Assembly: GCA_023259875.1 (NCBI GenBank)
Contig: JALRFL010000229.1
Location: forward strand, 1-13,588
Origin: Alphaproteobacteria bacterium
GTDB lineage: Bacteria > Pseudomonadota > Alphaproteobacteria > Puniceispirillales > UBA1172
Direction of reading: 5' to 3'
Length of the DNA: 13,588 bases
Every line of letters begins with the position of its first letter. The stretch's first letter is position 1. Shown here in pieces: positions 7,439 to 13,588 of this stretch. The notes under the pieces were generated by a model. It was given only the letters and a program-made list of their open reading frames with translations. It made no database searches and had not been told where the DNA came from. The translations under genes and the position numbers were made by a program.

Positions 7439-8632
7439 CTATGGCGTTTCATAGCCCTCACGCGGCCGGATCGTCAGGATCATAAAGAAAACACCCCAAG
7501 CCAGCAAAGCCAAGACGATCATTGCCACAAAAAACAGCCCACTGCCGCCTGTGGCATAGATAAAACCAGCCACTGACGGGCCAATTGCCATGCCAATCGC
7601 CCTCGGTGTGGTGATCCAGCCCTTTGCGCGCCCATAAACCGCCGCGCGAAAATACATATTGGTAATAAATCCAAAAGATACCGTTAACACCCCATGCCCC
7701 ATGCCAAACATTGCCATTCCCAGAACCACCATAGGCAAGGACGGAAATTGAATGAGAACAAGCGCCATAGGAACCATAGCAAAGGCCAGCATCGCCGTTA
7801 TCCTAGCGTCATGGCGCGCGCCAAAGCGCATCTCAAGCACGCGCCCGACCACCTGAAAAGGACCATAGATGCTCGCCAGAATGACCGCCAGACCAAGATC
7901 AGCAAAGCGTTCAACATACCAATGGATCAGCATCAAGGTAATGCCAGCAAAAGACATATATTCAAGGCAACTGGCCGAGGCCAAGGTCACCATGGCCACT
8001 TTTTCGTTGTGGGTTAGCTCTGTCCAGCGAAACGGGATAGGGGGCGCATCCGCCGCTATCCGGCCAGGCATGGCTATCTTCAACCCCATCCGCCCCAGCC
8101 ATAACGCCATGACAACCAACAATATTGCCATAAAGATAAGGCTGTAAAACAAGCCAAATCGCGCCAACAACGGGGCAACGGATAACCATGTTAAGGTGCT
8201 GGCAACGCCGCCATAAAAGGTGATCAACGAGATGTTTCGGCGAGCGGCAGGCTCATTCATCTGCACCGCCGCGCTAAACGCCACCTCATAGCATGACATC
8301 GAAAATCCAACCCCTAACGGCACCATGGCAAGCAAGAACACCCAATACACAGGGCTAAACGCCATTATGACCATGCCAAGTGCGCCAGTGATCAGCCCCA
8401 CCGCCATCACCCGTAACGCCCCATAATGATCAACCCAAGCCCCAACTATGGGGGCTATGCCAGCTTGGATAAGCAAGGATATCGTCAAGCCTATCAAAAT
8501 ATCCGCTGGCGCAACCTCAAGCATATCTGCCAATGGCACCTTGATTTGGGCAAAAACATAGAACATGAGCCCATAAGCGATAATCTGGCTGATACCAAGC
8601 GTGTGAACAGGGACTGGCAAAGGTTTCTGCAT
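7439..8632 (-). CDS. MFS transporter, substrate unknown
   Basis: This is a major facilitator superfamily secondary transporter of the inner membrane. The 397-aa protein is hydrophobic throughout, with about 12 membrane helices in two halves joined by a polar cytoplasmic loop at about 181-212. A motif-A variant, GAWVDHYGALR (64-74), lies between helices 2 and 3. The N-terminal TLGISQIIAYGLMFYVFAQ (11-29) and ITFYGGVAST (137-146) resemble a group of alphaproteobacterial MFS proteins of unassigned substrate. The ATG at 8632 has only a weak GGTGG sequence close before it; the first helix begins about ten residues later, so the start is reasonable. It is divergent from the D-lactate dehydrogenase-type gene across 184 bp, which hints at carriage of a carboxylic acid, but that is inference. 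No terminator is evident between its stop and the secE promoter. Confidence 0.9.
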   Translation of the reverse strand: MQKPLPVPVHTLGISQIIAYGLMFYVFAQIKVPLADMLEVAPADILIGLTISLLIQAGIAPIVGAWVDHYGALRVMAVGLITGALGMVIMAFSPVYWVFLLAMVPLGVGFSMSCYEVAFSAAVQMNEPAARRNISLITFYGGVASTLTWLSVAPLLARFGLFYSLIFMAILLVVMALWLGRMGLKIAMPGRIAADAPPIPFRWTELTHNEKVAMVTLASASCLEYMSFAGITLMLIHWYVERFADLGLAVILASIYGPFQVVGRVLEMRFGARHDARITAMLAFAMVPMALVLIQFPSLPMVVLGMAMFGMGHGVLTVSFGFITNMYFRAAVYGRAKGWITTPRAIGMAIGPSVAGFIYATGGSGLFFVAMIVLALLAWGVFFMILTIRPREGYETP

Positions 8633-8722
8633 GATCCACCCGAAACAATTCTTATGGGTTATCCCCTAACGATTTACCATGCGACTAACCAGTAAATAAT
8701 GCAACCATGGTTTTGATCCCAC

Positions 8723-8751
8723 TTGAGCGCGCGGATGAGGAAAGGTAAACT
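8723..8751 (+). promoter_or_regulatory. possible promoter for the D-lactate dehydrogenase-type gene
   Basis: TTGAGC (8723-8728) and TAAACT (8746-8751) are spaced by 17 bp in the divergent 184-bp gap, giving a leader of about 60 nt. The hexamers match consensus only partly. The rest of the gap shows no clear operator and I could not place a convincing promoter for the minus-strand MFS gene. Confidence 0.3.
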
Positions 8752-8767
8752 GGGTTTTATACCAAAA

Positions 8768-8796
8768 GGCGGTGAGGTCTGATAGCACGCCTCGCC
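8768..8796 (+). other. leader hairpin before the D-lactate dehydrogenase-type gene
   Basis: GGC-GGT-GAGG and CCTCGCC can form a 7-bp stem with a 3-nt bulge and a 12-nt loop, 20 nt before the start codon. It ends about 10 nt before the AAGGA ribosome binding site. It might affect translation or mRNA stability; it matches no riboswitch I know. Confidence 0.3.
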
Positions 8797-8816
8797 AATA
8801 ATCGCGAAGGATTGAG

Positions 8817-10202
8817 ATGATGGCGTTAGATGGGGTGCGTTCGGCAATAGCAGAAATGAAAGATTACCTTGGTGATCGGTTGAAAACAAATCACGCTGAA
8901 CGCGAAGCCCATAGCCATGATGAAGCCCTAGCCATGACCCACCTGCCCGATGCGGTTGCCTACCCCAAAGATACCAGTGAGGTGTCGGCGATAATGGCGA
9001 TATGTGCAAAATATGCTTGTCCAGTGATCCCGTTTGGGGTTGGCACTTCACTTGAAAGTCAGGTGATTCCCATTAATGGGGGGATTAGCATAGACACCAG
9101 CCAGATGAATCAGATCATCGCCATCAATTCCAACGATATGGACGCCATTGTTGAAGCCGGCGTGACCCGCAACCAGCTGAATGACAATTTGAAATCCACT
9201 GGGCTGATGTTCACGGTTGATCCGGGGGCAGATGCCACCATGGGCGGCATGGCATCCACCCGTGCCTCTGGCACTAATACGGTTCGTTATGGCACGATAA
9301 GAGAAAATATTTTGGCAATGGAAGTCGTGCTTCCAAGCGGCAAAGTCATTCAAGTAGGCAGTCGGGCACGGAAATCCGCGTCAGGTTATGATCTTAAAAA
9401 CCTGTTTATTGGGTCAGAAGGCACATTGGGGATCATTACACGGCTGACCGTGAAATTGCATGGTGTGCCAGAGTCTATCTCAGCCGCAAAATGTGTCTTT
9501 AACGCCATAGGAGATGCGGTTAACGCGGTCATCATGGCTATCCAAAGCGGTATCCCTATGGCGCGTATTGAATTGCTTGACGAAATGCAGATGCGCGGCA
9601 TGAACCTTTACAATCCTGATTTTCATGCTCCGGAAAAACCCCATCTGTTTCTGGAGTTTCATGGCAGTCCTGCCAGCATTGCCGAACAGATTGACAGCTT
9701 TCAGCAGATCGCAAGTGACCATGGCGCCGACGGATTTGAATGGGCAAATACCACCGAAGAACGCAACCGCCTATGGGCGGCGCGGCATAGTGCGTATTAC
9801 GCTGGACGCGCCTTGCGCCCCGGCACATCATCCCTCGTCACAGATTGCTGTGTTCCGATCTCAAGGCTGGCTGATTGCATCGCTGAAGCAAAAGCCTTAG
9901 TTGCGGAATCCGGTCTCTTAGCCCCTTTGGTTGGTCATGTTGGCGACGGCAATTTTCATTTGCTAGTTCTGGTTGGAACCGACAATAGCGACGAATGGGC
10001 ACGCGCCAAAACCTTATCCTCTCGGCTAAACAAACTGGCGATAGATTATGGTGGCACCATCACAGGTGAACATGGCATTGGTGTTGGCAAGAGAGAATAT
10101 ATGCAAGCAGAACATGGTGAGGCTTATGACCTGATGCGCCAGATTAAATCTGCTATTGATCCGTTAGGGATTATGAATCCGGGAAAAATTTTCATCACCT
10201 GA
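8817..10202 (+). CDS. FAD-linked D-lactate dehydrogenase-type 2-hydroxyacid oxidoreductase
   Basis: This is a flavoprotein of the FAD-binding type 4 / GlcD-DLD family, which oxidises D-2-hydroxy acids such as D-lactate to 2-oxo acids and passes electrons to cytochrome c, quinone or ETF. The 461-aa length and motifs fit. The PCMH-type FAD domain spans about 45-220, with PFGVGTSLESQ (72-82), DPGADATMGGMASTRASGTN (135-154) and GSEGTLGIIT (199-208). The C-terminal FAD-oxidase domain has GHVGDGNFH (373-381) and GEHGIGVGK (417-425). His374, His381 and Glu418 match the family metal/substrate ligands. ESQ stands where I expect EGH or EGG in the diphosphate-binding loop. There is no signal peptide or membrane helix, so the enzyme is cytoplasmic or peripheral. 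AAGGA lies 5 nt before the ATG. The family match is strong; the substrate could also be glycolate or D-2-hydroxyglutarate. Confidence 0.9.
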   Translation: MMALDGVRSAIAEMKDYLGDRLKTNHAEREAHSHDEALAMTHLPDAVAYPKDTSEVSAIMAICAKYACPVIPFGVGTSLESQVIPINGGISIDTSQMNQIIAINSNDMDAIVEAGVTRNQLNDNLKSTGLMFTVDPGADATMGGMASTRASGTNTVRYGTIRENILAMEVVLPSGKVIQVGSRARKSASGYDLKNLFIGSEGTLGIITRLTVKLHGVPESISAAKCVFNAIGDAVNAVIMAIQSGIPMARIELLDEMQMRGMNLYNPDFHAPEKPHLFLEFHGSPASIAEQIDSFQQIASDHGADGFEWANTTEERNRLWAARHSAYYAGRALRPGTSSLVTDCCVPISRLADCIAEAKALVAESGLLAPLVGHVGDGNFHLLVLVGTDNSDEWARAKTLSSRLNKLAIDYGGTITGEHGIGVGKREYMQAEHGEAYDLMRQIKSAIDPLGIMNPGKIFIT

Positions 10203-10262
10203 TGGATAGGTTTTCCATTAACGCAGAAACAAAGTTATCATGGTGTCATGGCCTAAAGGCGT

Positions 10263-10268
10263 TATAAT
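10263..10268 (+). promoter_or_regulatory. -10 element upstream of the exonuclease-CBS-DUF294 gene
   Basis: A perfect TATAAT lies 37 nt before the start codon in the 102-nt spacer after the dehydrogenase gene. No good -35 stands at 16-18 bp (TGGTGT at 10241-10246 is the nearest), and there is no extended -10. The spacer has no intrinsic terminator, so read-through from the dehydrogenase gene is likely as well. Confidence 0.35.
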
Positions 10269-10304
10269 CTTTCTATCGCAACAGACCAAGAAAGGCGTGT
10301 AGCC

Positions 10305-12419
10305 ATGTCTGGGCTAATGAGCTTGCCGCTTGAAAAACTGCCGCTGATTTCGCTTGATCTTGAAACCACAGGGCTAAAAACAAAAACTGACCGCATTGTG
10401 CAAATTGGCATCTATGATCCCCAACAGCAACACGAGCTAATGGATCAGTTGATCCAACCGGGGATGGCTATTCCTGAAAAAAGCCGAGCTATTCATGGCA
10501 TTGACAATGGCATGGTGGCAGATGCGCCTGAGTTTTCTCATATCTTCCCTCAGCTTCGCGATGGACTAAATGATCGGGTGATAATGGGGTACAATATCGG
10601 TTTTGATCTGGCGGTATTAGAAGCCGAAGCCAGTCGTCACGGGCTTGAATGGGAAATTCCACCAGCGATTTGTGTGCGCCAGATGGCTATTCTGGCGCTT
10701 GGCCGTGATACCATGTTGATGATGGGAACCCTAGAAGCCTTGGCCATCCATTTTGGCGTATCCAGCGACCACCGCCACACCGCCATAGGTGACGCCCGGA
10801 TGACGGCGGGGCTCTATTTTGCCTTACTCCCCTTATTGCAAAAGCAAAATATCACAAGTTTTGCTGATCTGCTCAAAGCCGTATCCGAACTTGATGATCA
10901 ACGCAATTCCACCGCCTTAGCCGGATGGGTAGATGTGGCGGCTATTCGGCAAGCCCCTTCAAGTTTTCGTGCGCTTTCGCGCATTGATCCCTTTCCTTAT
11001 AGCCACCGGATTAATGAGATTATGATCAGCAACCCCCTGATCATGCCAGCTGATGCCACCGCCCTAGAAGCCGCGGCCATGATGAAAGAGCAAAAGCGCG
11101 AATGCGTCTTTGTTGGCTCAAGCCCTGATCAGATTGCTGGTATCGTGTCTGAACGCGATATCGTGCATTGCATGGCCTTACCGTTAAAAGAAGTCAGCCG
11201 AGCAAGAGCCATGCGGCTGGATAGCATCATGTCGTCCCCTGTGATCACCGTCACCCAAAAAGACTATATGCATGTTGCCCTTGGGCGGATGCAGAAACAT
11301 GATATTCGGCATCTTGGGGTGGTTGATGCTGGCGGTATTCTGACGGGATATATTTCAGGGCGCGAGTTGAATCGGTTGCGCCTGACTGAAGCGATGGTGA
11401 TTGGGGATGAGATTGCCCATGCACAAGACGCAGACCATATTGGCAACGCCCTCAAAGGGCTACCGCATCTCTGCAAATCGCTTCTTGATGAGAATATTAA
11501 GGCTTATGCCATCGCATCCGTCGTCAGCGGACAATATCGCGCAGCCTTAGCCAGAGCCGCCGAACTGGCAGAGGCGATCATGGCGGCCGATCATGGCCCA
11601 CCGCCTTGTGATTATTGTGTGCTGATCCTTGGGTCAGGGGGGCGCGATGAAAGCTTGCTAGCGGCAGATCAAGATCATGCCATTATCTATGCTGACACCG
11701 ACAAAGCCAAGCAAGCCACCTGCCAAGGTTGGTTTGAAACCTTGGGTCAGCATATTGCGGATATTCTCAATCAGGCTGGCATTCCCTATTGTGATGGCGG
11801 TGTGATGGCAAACACCGCGAAATGGTGCAAATCGCTATCGGATTGGCAAAATACCATCCGCCACTGGATCAATCGCGCTAAGGCTGAGGATATTCTCTAT
11901 GTTGATATTTTCTTTGATTACCACGCGGTTTATGGCAACCAACAGTTGGCCTATCAGTTGCAAAGCCATATCAACACCGCGCTCAAAGGCCAGTCTGATT
12001 TTCTTAAGATGCTTGCCGGAAACATGACCGCGCATAACGCTGGCAGTACCTTTTGGGGCGGTTTCAGCATGGAAAATGGCCGCTTTAATCTGAAACGCAA
12101 TATGCTGTTGCCTATGATTGAAACGCTTCGCATTCTTGCGACCTCACGAAAAATTACCGCAAGGAATAGTGTTGAGCGTGCAGAACAACTGGTGAAAACT
12201 GGTACCGCTCCGCCTGAACTCATCCCCCTTTCCGAAGATTTGCAATTCTGTATCCGGTTGGTTTTGCGCCAACAGATTACCGATATGGATCAAGGCCTGC
12301 CGCCCACCACGCTTATCGAATTGGCAAAGCTAACGGCGCGGGAAAAGCGCACGCTCAAATCAGCCCAAGCCCGTGTCAAACAGCTTGATCAACTGCTTTT
12401 TGATTGTCTGTTTGGCTAA
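10305..12419 (+). CDS. fused DEDDh exonuclease, CBS pair and DUF294 nucleotidyltransferase-like protein
   Basis: This 704-aa cytoplasmic protein has three recognisable modules. Residues about 12-180 are a DnaQ-type DEDDh 3'-5' exonuclease with all catalytic residues: Asp18 and Glu20 in DLETTG, Asp101 in GYNIGFD, His158 and Asp163 in HTAIGDA. Residues about 238-358 are two CBS domains (VSERDI at 281-286, GYISGREL at 348-355), which usually bind adenine nucleotides. Residues about 375-640 are DUF294 and its C-terminal partner. They include GSGGRDESLLAADQDHAIIY (443-462), a GlnD-like nucleotidyltransferase signature with Asp455 and Asp457, and AHNAGSTFWGG (576-586). Common DUF294 proteins start with a cyclic-nucleotide-binding domain; here the exonuclease takes that place. 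AAAGG lies about 9 nt before the ATG. It follows the dehydrogenase by 102 nt and ends 2 nt from the convergent binding-protein gene. The biological substrate is unknown. Confidence 0.9.
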   Translation: MSGLMSLPLEKLPLISLDLETTGLKTKTDRIVQIGIYDPQQQHELMDQLIQPGMAIPEKSRAIHGIDNGMVADAPEFSHIFPQLRDGLNDRVIMGYNIGFDLAVLEAEASRHGLEWEIPPAICVRQMAILALGRDTMLMMGTLEALAIHFGVSSDHRHTAIGDARMTAGLYFALLPLLQKQNITSFADLLKAVSELDDQRNSTALAGWVDVAAIRQAPSSFRALSRIDPFPYSHRINEIMISNPLIMPADATALEAAAMMKEQKRECVFVGSSPDQIAGIVSERDIVHCMALPLKEVSRARAMRLDSIMSSPVITVTQKDYMHVALGRMQKHDIRHLGVVDAGGILTGYISGRELNRLRLTEAMVIGDEIAHAQDADHIGNALKGLPHLCKSLLDENIKAYAIASVVSGQYRAALARAAELAEAIMAADHGPPPCDYCVLILGSGGRDESLLAADQDHAIIYADTDKAKQATCQGWFETLGQHIADILNQAGIPYCDGGVMANTAKWCKSLSDWQNTIRHWINRAKAEDILYVDIFFDYHAVYGNQQLAYQLQSHINTALKGQSDFLKMLAGNMTAHNAGSTFWGGFSMENGRFNLKRNMLLPMIETLRILATSRKITARNSVERAEQLVKTGTAPPELIPLSEDLQFCIRLVLRQQITDMDQGLPPTTLIELAKLTAREKRTLKSAQARVKQLDQLLFDCLFG

Positions 12420-12421
12420 CC

Positions 12422-13186
12422 TTACCGCGGCAGGCTAAGCTTATCTTCCACGTGATGCGTCTTTAGGGCATCAGCGATAAAACCGCTTGCCAGAAGATGG
12501 GCAATCACCCCGTTGATAAAGGCAAGGGCCTCAGGCTGATTGGGGCGCATCCCCACCGCTTGCTTGATCGCGGTAAAGGGTTCTGTGATCAGGTGATAAG
12601 CATCACCCCCTGCCCCACTTAATTCGGATAGCAATTTCGGTTTGAGGCTTGCCAGCACATCGCCCTCACCATCTTTGAAACGCTGATGCGATAAATCAAT
12701 GGAATCAACGCGCAAATAGGTTGGCCTAAGATAATGGTCACTTAGCCATAAATCATAGGCACTGCGGCCATAGAGCATGATGGTGACATCTTTCTGATCC
12801 ACATCGGCGTTAGTGCGAATGGAGCTGTTTTTTCGGGCAAGGAAATTGGCATCAATCAGAACATAAGGGTCGCTAAAGGCAATGGTTTCTGCACGTTCGG
12901 GTTCAACCGCGATATTGGCAAGGTCCCAAACATCATCAGCTATCGCATCTGCCAATTGCCCCGGGCCAGCAAAGGGAACTAATGCACACGGCACGCCTAG
13001 CAAATCGGCGATATATTGCGCCAGATCAGGGGATAACCCCGTTGGCGTGGCATCATCCGCATTCCCGGACACCAACAGAAAATTCGCCATATTGATACCA
13101 ACACGCAACGTGCCATGAGGGGCAAGCGCCGCCGTAATGTGTGGCGTCACAGGCGGGATCGGGGGGACTGTTGAGGAGGCTGTCAT
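12422..13186 (-). CDS. PBP2-type solute-binding-like protein without signal peptide
   Basis: This 254-aa protein has the fold of bacterial extracellular solute-binding protein family 3 (type 2 periplasmic binding). Lobe 1 carries GTLRVGINMANFLLVS (25-40) and GLSPDLAQYIADLLGVPCALV (50-70, the usual substrate-ligand stretch). The hinge region has WDLANIAVEPERAETIAFSDPY (87-108, a family hallmark). Lobe 2 follows from about 110. Members normally carry a secretion signal; this one starts with a polar, proline-rich tail and has no hydrophobic segment or lipobox. Extending to the in-frame ATG at 13261 gives no signal peptide either. I prefer the ATG at 13186 because GGAAAG lies about 9 nt upstream. 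Related signal-less proteins exist in alphaproteobacteria to my knowledge. No permease or ATPase gene is adjacent, so transport is doubtful and a cytoplasmic binding or enzymatic role is possible. Confidence 0.8.
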   Translation of the reverse strand: MTASSTVPPIPPVTPHITAALAPHGTLRVGINMANFLLVSGNADDATPTGLSPDLAQYIADLLGVPCALVPFAGPGQLADAIADDVWDLANIAVEPERAETIAFSDPYVLIDANFLARKNSSIRTNADVDQKDVTIMLYGRSAYDLWLSDHYLRPTYLRVDSIDLSHQRFKDGEGDVLASLKPKLLSELSGAGGDAYHLITEPFTAIKQAVGMRPNQPEALAFINGVIAHLLASGFIADALKTHHVEDKLSLPR

Positions 13187-13264
13187 GGGCGTAGCTTTCC
13201 AGTTATGGGGCGTTGGGCGCGAAAGGCGCGAGCAAGATATCGTCCCATATTGGCATAACATCAG

Positions 13265-13299
13265 AAAAAGAAAAACCCCGGCGCGGATGCGTCGGGGTT
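13265..13299 (-). terminator. intrinsic terminator after tRNA-Trp
   Basis: The minus-strand RNA has AACCCCG pairing with CGGGGUU, extended inward by CGC/GCG after one A-C mismatch, with an AUCC loop. UUUCUUUUU follows the stem. It lies 17 nt after the tRNA 3' end and so closes the tuf-trnW unit. In the plus-strand sense the stem is perfect (G-U) but is followed only by a mixed UUAUCUCUAUU, so it should act mainly leftward. Confidence 0.9.
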
Positions 13300-13316
13300 A
13301 TCTCTATTGCCAGAAA

Positions 13317-13392
13317 TGGCAGGAGCGAAGGGACTCGAACCCCCAACCCCCGGTTTTGGAGACCGGTGCTCTACCAATTGAGCTACACTCCT
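13317..13392 (-). tRNA. trnW: tRNA-Trp (anticodon CCA)
   Basis: A complete 76-nt cloverleaf reads on the minus strand. The acceptor is AGGAGTG/CGCTCCT (one G-U pair), the D stem GCTC/GAGC, and the anticodon stem CCGGT/ACCGG with loop CTCCAAA. The T arm has TTCGAGT, with two G-U pairs at the stem base. The anticodon CCA lies at 13357-13359. The discriminator is G73, as in bacterial tRNA-Trp, and the 3' CCA is encoded in the DNA. It lies 28 nt after tuf and is probably cut from the tuf transcript. Confidence 0.98.
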
Positions 13393-13400
13393 ATTCTGTC

Positions 13401-13416
13401 TGAAGGTTTCCCTTCA
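13401..13416 (-). other. GAAA-capped hairpin between tuf and tRNA-Trp
   Basis: UGAAGG-GAAA-CCUUCA forms a 6-bp stem with a GNRA tetraloop in the 28-nt spacer. No U-tract follows, so it is not a terminator. It may stabilise the tuf 3' end after 5' tRNA processing. Confidence 0.45.
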
Positions 13417-13420
13417 ATTC

Positions 13421-13588
13421 TTATTCGACGATACCAGAGACGACGCCAGCGCCGACGGTGCGTCCGCCTTCACGGATAGCAAAGCGCAGGCCTTCTTCCA
13501 TCGCGATCGGCGTGATTAAGGTCGCTGTCATCGCAATGTTATCCCCAGGCATCACCATCTCTGTGCCTTCAGGCAGCTCAATCGAACC
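13421..13588 (-). CDS. tuf: elongation factor Tu, C-terminal 55 codons
   Basis: The last 55 codons and TAA stop of EF-Tu, the GTPase that delivers aminoacyl-tRNA to the ribosome, are visible; the rest lies beyond the right edge. The sequence is the end of domain III: GSIELPEGTEMVMPGDN, then the strongly conserved GLRFAIREGGRTVGAGVVS ending in GIVE. It is intact in the visible part. It precedes tRNA-Trp on the same strand, the ancestral proteobacterial order. Confidence 0.97.
   Translation of the reverse strand, partial: GSIELPEGTEMVMPGDNIAMTATLITPIAMEEGLRFAIREGGRTVGAGVVSGIVE

Noticed and set aside
13187..13261. Upstream ATG extending the binding-like protein by 25 residues
   Set aside because: The extension is not a signal peptide, runs almost to the tRNA terminator and lacks a good ribosome binding site. 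The ATG at 13186 has one.
7250..13316. Inserted genes as a mobile element
   Set aside because: No transposase, integrase, terminal inverted repeats or tRNA-end duplication could be seen at the borders.
13137..13479. Two plus-strand open frames of 88 codons over the tRNA-Trp gene
   Set aside because: They cover the antisense of a tRNA, its terminator and the end of tuf, so they are chance frames.
1..13588. CRISPR array or tandem repeats
   Set aside because: No regularly spaced direct repeats were seen in any spacer. The only repeat noted is a trivial doubled GGCGCGA at about 13217-13231.

Overview
The window is a chromosomal segment of an alphaproteobacterium. The evidence is the reading of RpoB, L11, L1, L10, L7/L12, NusG and the short single-helix SecE, the gene order, and a tRNA-Trp gene with an encoded CCA end. 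Moderate base composition and the accessory genes would fit a marine lineage such as SAR116/Puniceispirillales, but that placement is a guess; only the class is well supported.

Layout. From right to left on the minus strand lie the end of tuf (13421-13588), tRNA-Trp(CCA) (13317-13392) and a strong intrinsic terminator (13265-13299). The minus-strand block secE-nusG-rplK-rplA-rplJ-rplL-rpoB then occupies 7249 down to 1, with rpoB running off the left edge about 70 codons short of its expected end. In most proteobacteria trnW is followed directly by secE. Here about 6 kb with four unrelated genes sits between them: a signal-peptide-less PBP2-type solute-binding-like protein (minus), a three-part exonuclease-CBS-DUF294 protein (plus), a D-lactate dehydrogenase-type flavoprotein (plus) and an MFS transporter (minus).

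Regulation visible in sequence. A good sigma70-like promoter (7365-7393) stands before secE, as expected once the block is cut off from tuf. The 238-nt rplA-rplJ spacer contains a well-formed L10-leader fold (autogenous control of rplJL), extra hairpins and a weak candidate attenuator. The rplL-rpoB spacer contains an 11-bp hairpin that pairs fully only in the minus-strand RNA, in the place where E. coli has its attenuator and RNase III site.

How the genes work together. The ribosomal/RNA polymerase genes form the standard translation-transcription block. The inserted genes suggest, by inference only, a small-carboxylate theme: a 2-hydroxyacid-oxidising flavoenzyme divergent from an MFS carrier, followed by a nucleotidyltransferase-fold/CBS protein whose relatives often sit near acetate-uptake genes. 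The exonuclease-CBS-DUF294 fusion is the most interesting object in the window. No transposase, integrase, CRISPR array or insertion-sequence ends were seen. No gene-free stretch exceeds 300 bases.
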